Shown piece by piece: positions 1 through 7,558 of a stretch of DNA of 45,318 bases. The stretch is taken from assembly GCA_947631925.1 (NCBI GenBank), contig CANRNE010000016.1, forward strand, positions 1 to 45,318, given 5' to 3'. Positions within the stretch are counted from its first letter, which is position 1. Each line of letters starts with the position of its first letter. The DNA is from an uncultured Clostridia bacterium (GTDB lineage: Bacteria > Bacillota > Clostridia > Christensenellales > Borkfalkiaceae). The notes beneath the pieces are model-generated. The model saw nothing but the letters and a program-made list of their open reading frames with translations. It was not told the DNA's origin and made no database searches. Position numbers and translations under genes: made by a program.

Positions 1-92
1 TCGGGCAATGTGAAGCTGATGCCGTCGAGGGCGGTGCATGTCCCGCTCTTCCGGCTCTTGTAAATTTTCGTAAGATTTTTGACTTGTATCAT
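1..92 (-). CDS. ABC transporter ATP-binding protein, N-terminus (cut by window edge)
   Basis: Only the first 30 codons lie in the window. The minus-strand reading begins MIQVKNLTKIYKSRKSG and continues with a T-A-L-D-G-I-S-F segment. This is the standard opening of an ABC ATPase: a first beta strand, then the A-loop tyrosine (Y11) that stacks on the adenine of ATP, just ahead of Walker A. The style matches the MacB/LolD-type subgroup, but 30 residues cannot fix the substrate. The start is ATG at 92 behind a weak CGGGAA ribosome site, with a full promoter 37 bases further up (129-157). Confidence 0.8.
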   Translation of the reverse strand, partial: MIQVKNLTKIYKSRKSGTCTALDGISFTLP

Positions 93-128
93 ATTTCCCG
101 CCCCTTATCCGACGTCTCTCAAAGAAAA

Positions 129-157
129 TTATATAATTTTATTCACAACATGTCAAA
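129..157 (-). promoter_or_regulatory. Sigma-A promoter of the left-edge ABC ATPase
   Basis: On the minus strand TTGACA (157-152), a 17-base spacer and TATAAT (134-129) match both consensus hexamers exactly. Transcription should begin near 122, giving a 30-base leader before the ATG at 92. Confidence 0.88.
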
Positions 158-165
158 GCATTTTC

Positions 166-207
166 CGCCCAAAACAAAAAACGGTTTGACAAATTGCCAA
201 ACCGTTT
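166..207 (-). terminator. Rho-independent terminator of gap
   Basis: A perfect 10-bp stem (AAACGGTTTG at 179-188 with its complement at 198-207, 9-base loop) is followed on the minus strand by TTTTTGTTTTGGG. It lies 34 bases after the gap stop codon. Confidence 0.85.
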
Positions 208-240
208 GACTTGCAATGGGTGCGCCCGCAGGCGTCTTTT

Positions 241-1263
241 TTACAGGGTGGCGAAGTACTTGATGGTGCGGACCATCTGAGAGGTGTAGCTGTTCTCGTT
301 GTCGTACCACGCGACGACCTGTACCTGATAGGTGTCGTCGTCAATCTTCGTGACCATGGTCTGGGTGGCGTCGAAGAGGGAGCCGTGGGTGATGCCGATG
401 ATATCGGAGGAGACGAGCGGTTCCTCGGTGTAGCCGAAGGAGGCGGAAGCGGCTGCCTTCATGGCGGCGTTGATGGAATCCTTCGTGATGTCCTTGCCCT
501 TGACGACGGCGACGAGAATGGTCGTGGAGCCCGTGGGAACGGGAACGCGCTGTGCGCTGCCGATGAGCTTGCCGTTGAGGGCGGGGATGACGAGGCCGAT
601 GGCCTTGGCTGCGCCCGTGGAGTTGGGGACGATGTTGACCGCCGCCGCGCGCGCTCTTCTCAAGTCACCCTTGCGGTGAGGGCCGTCGAGGACCATCTGG
701 TCGCCCGTAAAGGCGTGGACGGTCGTCATGATGCCCGAGACGATGGGATAGACATTGTTGAGGGTGTTCGCCATGGGAGCGAGGCAGTTCGTCGTGCAGC
801 TTGCGGCAGAGATGACGGTGTCGGTGGGCTTCAAGGTCTTCTCGTTGACGCCATAGACGATGGTGGGAAGGTCGTTGCCCGCGGGGGCGGAGATGACGAC
901 TTTCTTGGCGCCTGCGTCGATGTGAGCCTGTGCCTTCGCCTTGGAGGTATAGAAGCCCGTGCACTCGAGAACGACGTCCACGTCGAGGTCCTTCCAAGGA
1001 AGGTTCTTCGCGTCCTTCTCCTCATAAATCTTGATGGTCGTGCCGTCGACGGTGATGGTTCTGTCCTCGTCGTTTGCGGTGACCTTGTCCGCCAAGGCGT
1101 ATCTGCCCTGCGCACTGTCGTATTTGAGAAGGTGTGCGAGCATGGAAGGGGTGGTGAGGTCGTTGATTGCGACGATTTCATAGCCCTCTGCGTTGAACAT
1201 CTGGCGGAATGCGAGACGCCCGATGCGTCCGAAGCCGTTGATCGCTACTTTTACGTTTGCCAT
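241..1263 (-). CDS. gap: Type I glyceraldehyde-3-phosphate dehydrogenase
   Basis: Converts glyceraldehyde 3-phosphate, phosphate and NAD to 1,3-bisphosphoglycerate in glycolysis, in the cytoplasm. The 340-residue protein is of normal family length. Residues 9-15 carry the NAD-binding NGFGRIG turn; SCTTNC at 155-160 holds the catalytic cysteine C156; the C-terminal [12 protein letters not shown] block is the usual family signature. The start ATG at 1263 has a good GGAGG ribosome site 7 bases away. The gene has its own consensus promoter (1309-1337) and terminator (166-207), so it is probably a single-gene, highly expressed unit. Confidence 0.98.
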   Translation of the reverse strand: MANVKVAINGFGRIGRLAFRQMFNAEGYEIVAINDLTTPSMLAHLLKYDSAQGRYALADKVTANDEDRTITVDGTTIKIYEEKDAKNLPWKDLDVDVVLECTGFYTSKAKAQAHIDAGAKKVVISAPAGNDLPTIVYGVNEKTLKPTDTVISAASCTTNCLAPMANTLNNVYPIVSGIMTTVHAFTGDQMVLDGPHRKGDLRRARAAAVNIVPNSTGAAKAIGLVIPALNGKLIGSAQRVPVPTGSTTILVAVVKGKDITKDSINAAMKAAASASFGYTEEPLVSSDIIGITHGSLFDATQTMVTKIDDDTYQVQVVAWYDNENSYTSQMVRTIKYFATL

Positions 1264-1308
1264 TTGATATCCTCCGATTTTTTGACTTTTCGTCTGATTT
1301 CGCCCTAT

Positions 1309-1337
1309 ATTATAGCACGGTTTTTTGCGTCCGTCAA
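1309..1337 (-). promoter_or_regulatory. Promoter of gap
   Basis: Minus strand TTGACG (1337-1332), 17-base spacer, TATAAT (1314-1309). The start codon is at 1263, leaving a leader of about 40 bases with GGAGG. The -35 box begins only 25 bases after the stop of the upstream membrane-protein gene. Confidence 0.88.
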
Positions 1338-1362
1338 CGGTTTTTTCTGTGTTTTCGGCGTT

Positions 1363-2019
1363 TCAGAGCATCAAAAGTATGCTGGAAAACTGCAATATCG
1401 TGCCGAGCAGGACAAAGAGATGCCAGACGGAGTGGAAATAGCGCACTTTTTTCCCGAATGCGAAGAAAGCGATGCCCGCCGTGTACGCCACTCCGCCCGC
1501 GAGGAGCAGCCAGAAGCACGCGGCTCCGACGCGCGGCAAAAGGGCAGGGAGGAAGACGAGCGCCATCCACCCCATCACGACATAGAGCGCCATCGAAATC
1601 CCCTTGACGACGCGGTTGTTCATCGCGATGGCATTCATCGTAATCCCCGCCGCGGCGCACACCCACTGGGCGATGAGTACGCCCCACCCCACGGGAAGAT
1701 TATAGAGCGGAATGAGACAGTAAGGCGTATACGTCCCCGCGATGAGCAGGAAGATGGTGCAGTGGTCGAAGATGCGGAAGACCCGCTTCCCCCTCCCGCG
1801 CGGCAGAAAGTGGTAGAGCGCGCTCATCGTATAGAGCACGACGACGCCGAGTCCGAATGCCGAGACGGCAAGAATTTCCCGCGTCCCCCTTGCGAGCAGG
1901 GCGAGGACTATCCAAAACGCCAAGCCGAACGCCCCGCCCACGATGTGCGAGACGGCGCTGAAAATCTCCTCCCCCTTGGAATATGCGGGCATGGCCCGCA
2001 CGTTTGCGACAGCTTCCAT
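1363..2019 (-). CDS. Hemolysin III / PAQR family membrane protein
   Basis: A 218-residue integral membrane protein with seven hydrophobic segments. It shows the family marks: a conserved S-x-x-x-H in the first segment (SAVSHIVGG), a short loop with R-x-F-D-H-C, and the H-x3-H pair near the C-terminus (FHSVWHLF). These His/Asp residues form the metal site in PAQR/TrhA proteins. The molecular role of bacterial members is not settled; 'hemolysin' is historical, and TrhA of E. coli is linked to membrane fluidity. The ATG at 2019 has GGAGG 7 bases upstream and a promoter at 2043-2071. No obvious terminator separates it from gap. Confidence 0.93.
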   Translation of the reverse strand: MEAVANVRAMPAYSKGEEIFSAVSHIVGGAFGLAFWIVLALLARGTREILAVSAFGLGVVVLYTMSALYHFLPRGRGKRVFRIFDHCTIFLLIAGTYTPYCLIPLYNLPVGWGVLIAQWVCAAAGITMNAIAMNNRVVKGISMALYVVMGWMALVFLPALLPRVGAACFWLLLAGGVAYTAGIAFFAFGKKVRYFHSVWHLFVLLGTILQFSSILLML

Positions 2020-2042
2020 GAGATGCCTCCGTTTTTTTCTTC

Positions 2043-2071
2043 ATTCTACCGCAGGCACGCCCCGCCGTCAA
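2043..2071 (-). promoter_or_regulatory. Promoter of the hemolysin III family gene
   Basis: Minus strand TTGACG (2071-2066), 17-base spacer, TAGAAT (2048-2043), followed by a short leader containing GGAGG. Confidence 0.82.
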
Positions 2072-2141
2072 CCTACTCTTTTTTTGAGCGATTCCATTTG
2101 TTTTGCGGCAATTTCTTCTGCAAATATTGCCATTTCTACGC

Positions 2142-2174
2142 AAAAAAATCCCCCTCTATTCTGCGTAGAGAGGG
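2142..2174 (-). terminator. Terminator of the zinc-ribbon gene
   Basis: Minus strand stem of nine pairs (arms 2174-2166 and 2158-2150, one G-T pair), 7-base loop, then ATTTTTTTGCG. It lies 23 bases after the stop at 2198. Confidence 0.8.
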
Positions 2175-2197
2175 TTCTACCGCGCGAACGGTGTGAA

Positions 2198-2467
2198 TTA
2201 TCGGGGTCGGAAGACGATGAGGAGCACGATGACGGCGACCGCGAGGACGGCGCCCACCGAATAGGTGACGATTTTGATTTTCTTCATCTTCGCCTCGGGA
2301 ATGGGCCTATATCCCTTGGGGACGAGCTCCCCGCCGCAGTGCGGACACTTGGTCATGTGGTCGAGCACGTCGGCGCCGCAATGGGGACACGCCACGATGT
2401 GACGCGCCATGCGGGCTTCGCGCTTCTTTGCGCGCTCTTCATAGACGGTGGTCTTGTCCTTTTTCAT
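2198..2467 (-). CDS. Small double-zinc-ribbon, single-pass membrane protein (probably leaderless)
   Basis: An 89-residue hypothetical protein. Residues 1-25 are highly charged; residues 27-44 hold two CPHC knuckles (C-P-H-C, 10-residue gap, C-P-H-C), a rubredoxin-type zinc ribbon; residues 66-87 form one hydrophobic membrane span, with a short R-P-R tail. It resembles zinc-ribbon proteins placed at the cytoplasmic face of the membrane; function unknown. The start ATG at 2467 has no usable Shine-Dalgarno site. Instead TATAAT ends 7 bases before it, so transcription should start at the A of the ATG. The next in-frame ATG (codon 20) also lacks a ribosome site. It has its own promoter and terminator and is divergent from the DUF697 gene. 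Confidence 0.82.
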   Translation of the reverse strand: MKKDKTTVYEERAKKREARMARHIVACPHCGADVLDHMTKCPHCGGELVPKGYRPIPEAKMKKIKIVTYSVGAVLAVAVIVLLIVFRPR

Positions 2468-2473
2468 GATTTT

Positions 2474-2502
2474 ATTATACTCCCGCGCCCGCCGTTTGGC
2501 AA
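2474..2502 (-). promoter_or_regulatory. Promoter placed for a leaderless transcript (zinc-ribbon gene)
   Basis: Minus strand TTGCCA (2502-2497), 17-base spacer, TATAAT (2479-2474), then six bases and the ATG at 2467. A start site 7 bases past the -10 box is the first base of the coding sequence. Confidence 0.83.
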
Positions 2503-2563
2503 GCGTTTCGCGCGCGGAAACTTTTTCCTCCCCCCCGATTTTTCGGAACTTTCCCCAAATGAC

Positions 2564-2592
2564 TTTACAAATGCGGCAATTTGGTGTATGAT
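2564..2592 (+). promoter_or_regulatory. Promoter of the DUF697 gene
   Basis: TTTACA (2564-2569), 17-base spacer, TATGAT (2587-2592). The start site near 2599 gives a 31-base leader with GGAGG. Confidence 0.8.
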
Positions 2593-2629
2593 TGAATAGA
2601 AAGATTTGACATGCTTGCGGAGGATTATC

Positions 2630-3667
2630 ATGAAAAAAACCGACAAAAAGACGGCCGTCGCCGTCAGACACGAGACAGCGGAACCGCCCAAGATGACCAT
2701 CTATGAATATGAGGAGAAGTACTCCCGCCGCCAGAACACCAAGGGGGCGCGGAGATGGCTCTCCTTCCTCATCGCCGCCATCGGCGTCGCGCTCTTTGCC
2801 ATTCTCTTCTATATCTCCTTCCGCGTGTGGGAGTCCAACAACATCGCAGGCTATATTACGGGCGGCGTCTGCCTCTTGCTCTTTATCCTCTTCTATATCG
2901 TTCCGCTCGTGCGCATTCTGCGGACGGGGGCGTTCATCACCAACGTCAACGTCTTCGGCGCGCGCAAGGCCCAGCGGCACAACAGAAAGCTCCGCCGCTC
3001 CGTCTCCGAGAAGATTATCGACTTCACCGCCAAGGTGGACGGCGTGGGCTGGTACGATTCCGAGACGGTGGGCAAGCTTGCCATCGCGCTCAGGACGGAC
3101 GACGACGAGGCCATCAAAAAGCACCTCACCTCCCTCTACCGCGGCTCGGTGAAGAAGTCTGCGAAGGCGCTCATCATGAAGAGCTCCTTAAAATCCGCCG
3201 CCTATTCCGCCCTCTCCCCCGCGGCGAAGGTGGATGCCGTGCTCGTCGTGTTCGTCAATTTGCAGCTCGTCAAGGACATCGTCTACCTCTATGGGTTCCG
3301 CCCCTCGGACGCGCGGCTCATGCGCATTCTCGTGACAGTGCTGCACAACTCCCTCATCGCATACGGGTTGGGGGGCATCAACGTGGGCAGTTCCGTCGTC
3401 TCGATGATGGGCAATGCCGTCAAGGGAATTCCCATCCTCGGCAACGCCATCGCCGCCCTCGTGGATTCCTCCGTGCAGGGGCTCGTCAACGGCACGCTGA
3501 CGACGGTCATCGGCTACCAGACCATCAAATACCTCAACAAGGAATACCGCCTGCAGAACATCCTCGACGGGGTGGACATCTCGGAGACCGAGGTGGAACT
3601 CGAAGAGGCCTGCGCCGACCTCGAAAAGGAGCTGAAGAACAAGAAGAAGCTCGCACAGGCCGTATAA
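2630..3667 (+). CDS. DUF697 / YcjF-like membrane protein
   Basis: A 345-residue protein. After a charged N-terminus come two close membrane spans (about residues 43-62 and 70-90), then a long helical cytoplasmic part that carries the DUF697 pattern: VNLQLVKDIVYLYGFRP followed by a small-residue-rich hydrophobic stretch (GGINVGSSVVSMMGNAV, IPILGNAIAALVDSSVQGL). DUF697 proteins often act beside Era-like GTPases; none is adjacent here and the role is unknown. The ORF is open eight codons further up, but ATG 2630 is chosen because GGAGG precedes it by 6 bases. It has its own promoter and a shared terminator with hpt. Confidence 0.8.
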   Translation: MKKTDKKTAVAVRHETAEPPKMTIYEYEEKYSRRQNTKGARRWLSFLIAAIGVALFAILFYISFRVWESNNIAGYITGGVCLLLFILFYIVPLVRILRTGAFITNVNVFGARKAQRHNRKLRRSVSEKIIDFTAKVDGVGWYDSETVGKLAIALRTDDDEAIKKHLTSLYRGSVKKSAKALIMKSSLKSAAYSALSPAAKVDAVLVVFVNLQLVKDIVYLYGFRPSDARLMRILVTVLHNSLIAYGLGGINVGSSVVSMMGNAVKGIPILGNAIAALVDSSVQGLVNGTLTTVIGYQTIKYLNKEYRLQNILDGVDISETEVELEEACADLEKELKNKKKLAQAV

Positions 3668-3684
3668 CCTGAAAATTTTGCATG

Positions 3685-3713
3685 AAAAAAGCCGCCGAGC
3701 GCGGCTTTTTTTG
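3685..3713. terminator. Bidirectional terminator between DUF697 gene and hpt
   Basis: Stem AAGCCGC (3689-3695) with GCGGCTT (3701-3707), loop CGAGC. On the plus strand it is followed by a T run to 3712; on the minus strand by six T from 3690-3685. It serves the two convergent genes. Confidence 0.87.
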
Positions 3714-3715
3714 AT

Positions 3716-4255
3716 TCAACCGTTATAAATTTCGCGCTTCAAAACCCCGATGTAGGGAAGGTTGCGGTACCGTTCGTTGTAGTCGAGGCCGTAGCCGACG
3801 ACGAACTCGTTTTCGATGTCGAAGCAGTTGTAATCGGGCACGATGTCGTACTCCCGCCTGCCCTTCTTATTGAGCAGTGTGACGATGGCGACCGACCCCG
3901 CACCCCGCTCCGAGAGGAGCGCCTTGAGGTTGGCGAGGGTAAAGCCGCTGTCGATGATGTCCTCGACAACAATGACGTCCCGCCCCGCAACGTCGCGGTC
4001 TATGTCCTTCTTGATGCGAAGTTTCCCCGAGGAGACGGCGCCGTTTCCGTAGGAAGAGACCGCCATGAAGTCAAGCTCCACGGGAATGGAGAGCCGACGG
4101 ATGAGGTCGGAAAAGAAGACAATGCTCCCCTTGAGAATGCCGATGGCGAGGGGGAACTTGCCGCGATAGCGTTCGTCGATGGCGCGGGCGACCTCGGTGA
4201 TACGGCCGTCCAGCTGCTCCTCGGTGAGCAGGATGCGCTCGCAGTCTTGGTGCAT
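3716..4255 (-). CDS. hpt: Hypoxanthine-guanine phosphoribosyltransferase
   Basis: Salvages hypoxanthine and guanine to IMP and GMP with PRPP. The 179-residue length is typical. The PRPP-binding loop VVEDIIDSGFTLA lies at about residues 96-108; the base-contacting K-x-x-D-I-D stretch precedes it. The start ATG at 4255 has GGAGG 8 bases upstream. It follows tilS by 31 bases on the same strand, the familiar tilS-hpt order; the ftsH gene that usually comes next is absent, since the unit ends at a terminator right after the stop codon. Confidence 0.96.
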   Translation of the reverse strand: MHQDCERILLTEEQLDGRITEVARAIDERYRGKFPLAIGILKGSIVFFSDLIRRLSIPVELDFMAVSSYGNGAVSSGKLRIKKDIDRDVAGRDVIVVEDIIDSGFTLANLKALLSERGAGSVAIVTLLNKKGRREYDIVPDYNCFDIENEFVVGYGLDYNERYRNLPYIGVLKREIYNG

Positions 4256-4286
4256 GAAAATAGCCTCCGTTATCGTAAGTATGCGT

Positions 4287-5654
4287 TCAAAATAAAATTC
4301 CGCGGCGGACGGTGTGCTCCGTCACTTTGACGCTGTCCGCAATCTCCACGCCCACGACGGCGTAGACCTCGCTCCCCTTTGCGATGACGGGAAGTTTTTT
4401 GGAGAGACGGGCGGAAATTTTTCTGTCGGTGAGGAATTTCTTGAGGGTCTTCCTCGGGGCATGGTATGGGGTAATCATGTCTCCCTCCCGTCTGGCGCGC
4501 ACGACGCAGCCGTCGGGGAAGGCGTCCAAATCGACGAAAAGCTGTTTGCGCTTTATGCCGTAATCTGCCGAAAAAGTCTCGTCGGCCTCCCGCGCCGTGA
4601 AGGGAGAGGGCGCCGTGTAAATCCCCAACCCGAGCGGCGTGGCGGGCAGTCGGTCCACCTTTCTTTTCCCCACGGTGAAGGGGATTTCCACGGGCTTCGG
4701 GGCGCTGTCCCGATATTCCCAATCGAAGACGACCTCTCCCCCCTCGCGGAAGGCGTAGAGAGTTGCCGCCTTGTTGCCGTCCGAGACGGGCAGGGCGACC
4801 TTTTTCCCGCTCTGCAAGGTCTTGAGCTTCTTGATTTCCTCGATGTTGGCACGGGTGTAGCCGCCGCCCGGCGCATACTGCCGCATGCAGAAGAGACAGG
4901 CGCGGGCGAAGAGGACGTCTGGGAGGCCGACGGGCACCCGTTCCTCCCCCGCGAGGCGGGTGATGTTGCTCTCCGCAAGGGTTTGGAGGAAGTCGTCCTC
5001 CTCGGCGGCGAGGGCGGAAAACTCCACGAGGTGCTTCGTGGCGTTCCTGTGAATCTTCCCGAAGGCGGGCAGGACGGTATGGCGGATGTAGTTGCGGGTG
5101 TAATTTTCGTCCCCGTTCGTCAAATCTTCGACATGGGGCAGGTGATGTTCGGCCGCATATGCCTCGATTTCCGCGCGCGTGCGGGAAAGGAGGGGGCGGA
5201 TGATGCCGTCGTACTCCATGATGGCCTTCATCCCGGAGACGCCCGTCCCGCGGGCAAGACGGAAGAGCACCGTCTCGGCGACGTCGTCGGCGTGGTGCGC
5301 GGTTGCGACAAAGTCCGCCTCGTCCTCTTCGAGCAGGGAATGAAAGGCGCCGTAGCGCACACTGCGGGCGACATTTTCCAAATTTCCGCCCCCCTCTTTG
5401 ACGAGGTCGGGGACGCTCACCCGCACAATCTTCAGCGGAATGCCCCACTCCTTACACAGCGTTTGGCAGAACTGCATGTCGCGGACACTCTCTTCTCCGC
5501 GAATCCCATGCTCGACGTGCAGGGCGGAGAGGACGATGCAATTCGCTGCGGCCCCCTCCTTGAAGGCATGGAGCAGGGAGACGGAATCGACGCCGCCCGA
5601 GAGCGCGACCGCGACGCGGCTGCCCTGATATTTTTCCACAGAAAAAAGTGTCAT
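4287..5654 (-). CDS. tilS: tRNA(Ile)-lysidine synthase (probably leaderless)
   Basis: Modifies C34 of the CAU-anticodon tRNA-Ile to lysidine so that it reads AUA. The PP-loop ATP pyrophosphatase motif SGGVDS is at residues 19-24, followed by H-V-E-H-G-I-R-G-E-E and the HHADDVAET segment typical of TilS; the C-terminal part (K-R-K-Q-L-F-V-D, T-P-Y-H) matches the TilS C domain. At about 455 residues it has usual length. A GTG 16 codons further up (5702) lies upstream of the promoter -35 box and has no ribosome site. ATG 5654 lies 8 bases past a good -10 box, so the message should start at or one base before the initiation codon. It heads the tilS-hpt unit. Confidence 0.94.
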   Translation of the reverse strand: MTLFSVEKYQGSRVAVALSGGVDSVSLLHAFKEGAAANCIVLSALHVEHGIRGEESVRDMQFCQTLCKEWGIPLKIVRVSVPDLVKEGGGNLENVARSVRYGAFHSLLEEDEADFVATAHHADDVAETVLFRLARGTGVSGMKAIMEYDGIIRPLLSRTRAEIEAYAAEHHLPHVEDLTNGDENYTRNYIRHTVLPAFGKIHRNATKHLVEFSALAAEEDDFLQTLAESNITRLAGEERVPVGLPDVLFARACLFCMRQYAPGGGYTRANIEEIKKLKTLQSGKKVALPVSDGNKAATLYAFREGGEVVFDWEYRDSAPKPVEIPFTVGKRKVDRLPATPLGLGIYTAPSPFTAREADETFSADYGIKRKQLFVDLDAFPDGCVVRARREGDMITPYHAPRKTLKKFLTDRKISARLSKKLPVIAKGSEVYAVVGVEIADSVKVTEHTVRRGILF

Positions 5655-5661
5655 CTGTTCA

Positions 5662-5690
5662 AGTATATCATGAAACTGCCGCGAATGCAA
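5662..5690 (-). promoter_or_regulatory. Promoter placed for a leaderless transcript (tilS-hpt)
   Basis: Minus strand TTGCAT (5690-5685), 17-base spacer, TATACT (5667-5662), then seven bases TGAACAG and ATG at 5654. Confidence 0.83.
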
Positions 5691-5729
5691 CGTTTTTTTC
5701 ACACTGCGGGCGATTTATGCGAAAATCAT

Positions 5730-5758
5730 TTGACATCGTGCGCACGATTTGATAGAAT
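5730..5758 (+). promoter_or_regulatory. Promoter of the ArsB/NhaD-type permease gene
   Basis: TTGACA (5730-5735), 17-base spacer, TAGAAT (5753-5758). Start site near 5765; ATG at 5791 with an AGGA ribosome site. It lies back to back with the tilS promoter. Confidence 0.88.
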
Positions 5759-5790
5759 ACAGTCTGATTTTTTCACAAACAGGACTCTTC

Positions 5791-7089
5791 ATGGCAACCT
5801 ACATCATCTGCGGCGTGACATGCCTTGCGATGATCGTATGCGTTCTGTTCTTCCCCAACCTCCGCCTCGGCAAGGTGCATCTCTCCACCTATTGGATGGT
5901 CACCCTGCTCGGCGCCGTCGTGCTGCTCGCGAGCGGGCAGGTGGACGCGGTCGCTGTCGGAAGCGCACTCACAGCGGACACCGCGATTAACCCTCTCAAA
6001 ATTCTCGTCCTCTTCGTCTCGATGACGGTCCTCTCCGTCTTTCTCGACGAGAACGGGTTCTTCCGCTATTTTGCGAATGCCGTCTTAAAACGGGCGAAAC
6101 GCGGGCAATATCAGCTGTTTTTTGCGCTCTATGCCCTCGTTTCGGTACTCACGGTGTTCACGTCCAACGATGTCATCATCCTCTCGTTTACGCCCTTCAT
6201 CTGCTACTTTGCAAAGCATGCGAAGATTGACCCGCGCCCCTATCTCGCCGCCGAATTTGTCGCGGCAAACACGTGGAGCATGGCGCTCATCATCGGAAAT
6301 CCCACCAACATCTACCTCGCGACCGCGCTCGGCGTCGACTTTGTCTCCTATCTCAAAGTGAGCATCCTGCCCACCGTCGCCGCGGGGGCGGTCTCCCTTC
6401 TCCTCCTCTTTCTTCTCTTCCGCAAAAAGCTGAAGACCCCCATCGAGGGCGAGGCGGAGGAGGTGCATATCGAGGACAGGGCGCAGCTCATCGCGGGGCT
6501 CGTTCACCTCGGCGTGTGCACGGTGATGCTCGCCGTGGCGTCCTATCTCGGGCTCGAAATGTGGTACATCGCGCTCGGGAGCGTGGGGAGCCTCTTCGTC
6601 GTGTCGGGCATCATCTCCATCGTCAAGAAAAAACACGACGACGCGCTCTTCGGCTGTATCCGGCGCGCGCCCTATGAGCTCATCCCCTTCGTGCTGTCCA
6701 TGTTCGTGCTCATCGTGGGGCTCGAAGAGCAGGGCGCGACGGCGGCAATCGCGAACTTCTTCGGGGAGAATCTCGGCATCCTCAAATACGGCGTGAGTTC
6801 CTTCCTCACGGCAAATCTCATCAACAATATCCCCATGAGCGTGCTGTTTTCCTCCATTCTTTCGGCGGGAAATGCGGGAATGGGGTCGGTTTTTGCGACA
6901 ATCATCGGCTCCAACCTCGGGGCGCTTCTCACCCCCGTGGGCGCGCTCGCGGGAATCATGTGGAGCCATATCCTCCACCGCCACGGCGTGAAATTCGGCT
7001 ATCTGGACTTTTTGAAGACGGGCATCTTCGTTGCGGTTCCCGCCCTCGCTGCCGCGCTCGGCGTGCTCGCCGCCGTGCTCCTCATTTAA
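5791..7089 (+). CDS. ArsB/NhaD (SLC13-like) family permease
   Basis: A 432-residue inner-membrane protein with about 11 hydrophobic spans arranged as an inverted repeat. Each half carries a re-entrant family motif: TSNDVIILSFTPF and IGNPTNIYLATALG in the first half; NLINNIPMSVLFSSI and GSNLGALLTPVGALAGIMW in the second. These are the marks of the ion transporter superfamily members ArsB, NhaD and SLC13. Candidate substrates are arsenite, sodium/proton exchange or an organic anion. No arsR or arsC is nearby, so arsenite export is not favoured. A TTG 14 codons upstream lies before the -10 box and is excluded. A strong terminator follows. Confidence 0.87.
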   Translation: MATYIICGVTCLAMIVCVLFFPNLRLGKVHLSTYWMVTLLGAVVLLASGQVDAVAVGSALTADTAINPLKILVLFVSMTVLSVFLDENGFFRYFANAVLKRAKRGQYQLFFALYALVSVLTVFTSNDVIILSFTPFICYFAKHAKIDPRPYLAAEFVAANTWSMALIIGNPTNIYLATALGVDFVSYLKVSILPTVAAGAVSLLLLFLLFRKKLKTPIEGEAEEVHIEDRAQLIAGLVHLGVCTVMLAVASYLGLEMWYIALGSVGSLFVVSGIISIVKKKHDDALFGCIRRAPYELIPFVLSMFVLIVGLEEQGATAAIANFFGENLGILKYGVSSFLTANLINNIPMSVLFSSILSAGNAGMGSVFATIIGSNLGALLTPVGALAGIMWSHILHRHGVKFGYLDFLKTGIFVAVPALAAALGVLAAVLLI

Positions 7090-7127
7090 GGGCTCGTGCG
7101 CCGCATGGGCAATTCAAAACAGACGGG

Positions 7128-7160
7128 AAAAGGACGTAGAATTTGCTACGTCCTTTTTGT
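7128..7160 (+). terminator. Terminator of the permease gene
   Basis: Perfect 12-bp stem (AAAAGGACGTAG at 7128-7139 with its complement at 7146-7157), 6-base loop, then TGTTG. On the minus strand it follows yraN and may stop that operon too, though the T run is short. Confidence 0.82.
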
Positions 7161-7195
7161 TGCCCGCCCCGCAAAGGCCCGCGGGCGGGAGATTT

Positions 7196-7558
7196 TCAGA
7201 TGAAGGCATTCTCGAAGTACTCGAGCTCCCCCTCCCAGACGGAGGCGACGTCGAAGCGGATGGGCACCTCCCGCCGCGCGGATGCGCACCAATAGCCCGC
7301 CATCAGGCGGTATCTGCGCTCTTTTTCCCGCGTGACGGCCTCGGCGGGCAGCCCGAAGGCGTCCGACTCGCGCGTCTTGACCTCCACGAAACAGGTGTAG
7401 CCGTCGGGGCTCAGCGCCACGATGTCGGCCTCCCCGAACGGGGTCGTGTAGTTGCGCTTCAAAATCTTATAATGATGCTTTTTGAGGTACTTGCAGGTCA
7501 GTTCCTCACCCTGCCGTCCCAGAATTTTTTTACGAAGGTCTTGCGGTGAATTCTGCAT
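7196..7558 (-). CDS. yraN: YraN / UPF0102 family nuclease-fold protein
   Basis: A 120-residue protein with the family pattern GRQGEELTCKYLKK, RNYTTPFGEADIVA and FVEVKTRESDAFG-PAEAV. The E, D and E-x-K residues of these blocks form a PD-(D/E)XK nuclease-like core. The family is widespread and usually sits beside rnhB; its target is not settled. The ATG at 7558 lies inside rnhB, overlapping it by 61 bases, with AGGAAG upstream, so translation is likely coupled to rnhB. It is the last gene of the tmk operon. Confidence 0.92.
   Translation of the reverse strand: MQNSPQDLRKKILGRQGEELTCKYLKKHHYKILKRNYTTPFGEADIVALSPDGYTCFVEVKTRESDAFGLPAEAVTREKERRYRLMAGYWCASARREVPIRFDVASVWEGELEYFENAFI

Noticed and set aside
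211-2196. 661-residue open frame on the plus strand opposite gap and the hemolysin III gene
   Set aside because: It is a shadow of two well-recognised minus-strand genes; the composition is Gly/Asp/Arg-rich and it has no ribosome site or motif.
5791-7089. Arsenite efflux (arsB) assignment for the permease
   Set aside because: The fold fits, but no arsR, arsC or arsA is nearby and SLC13 or NhaD roles fit equally, so no gene name is given.
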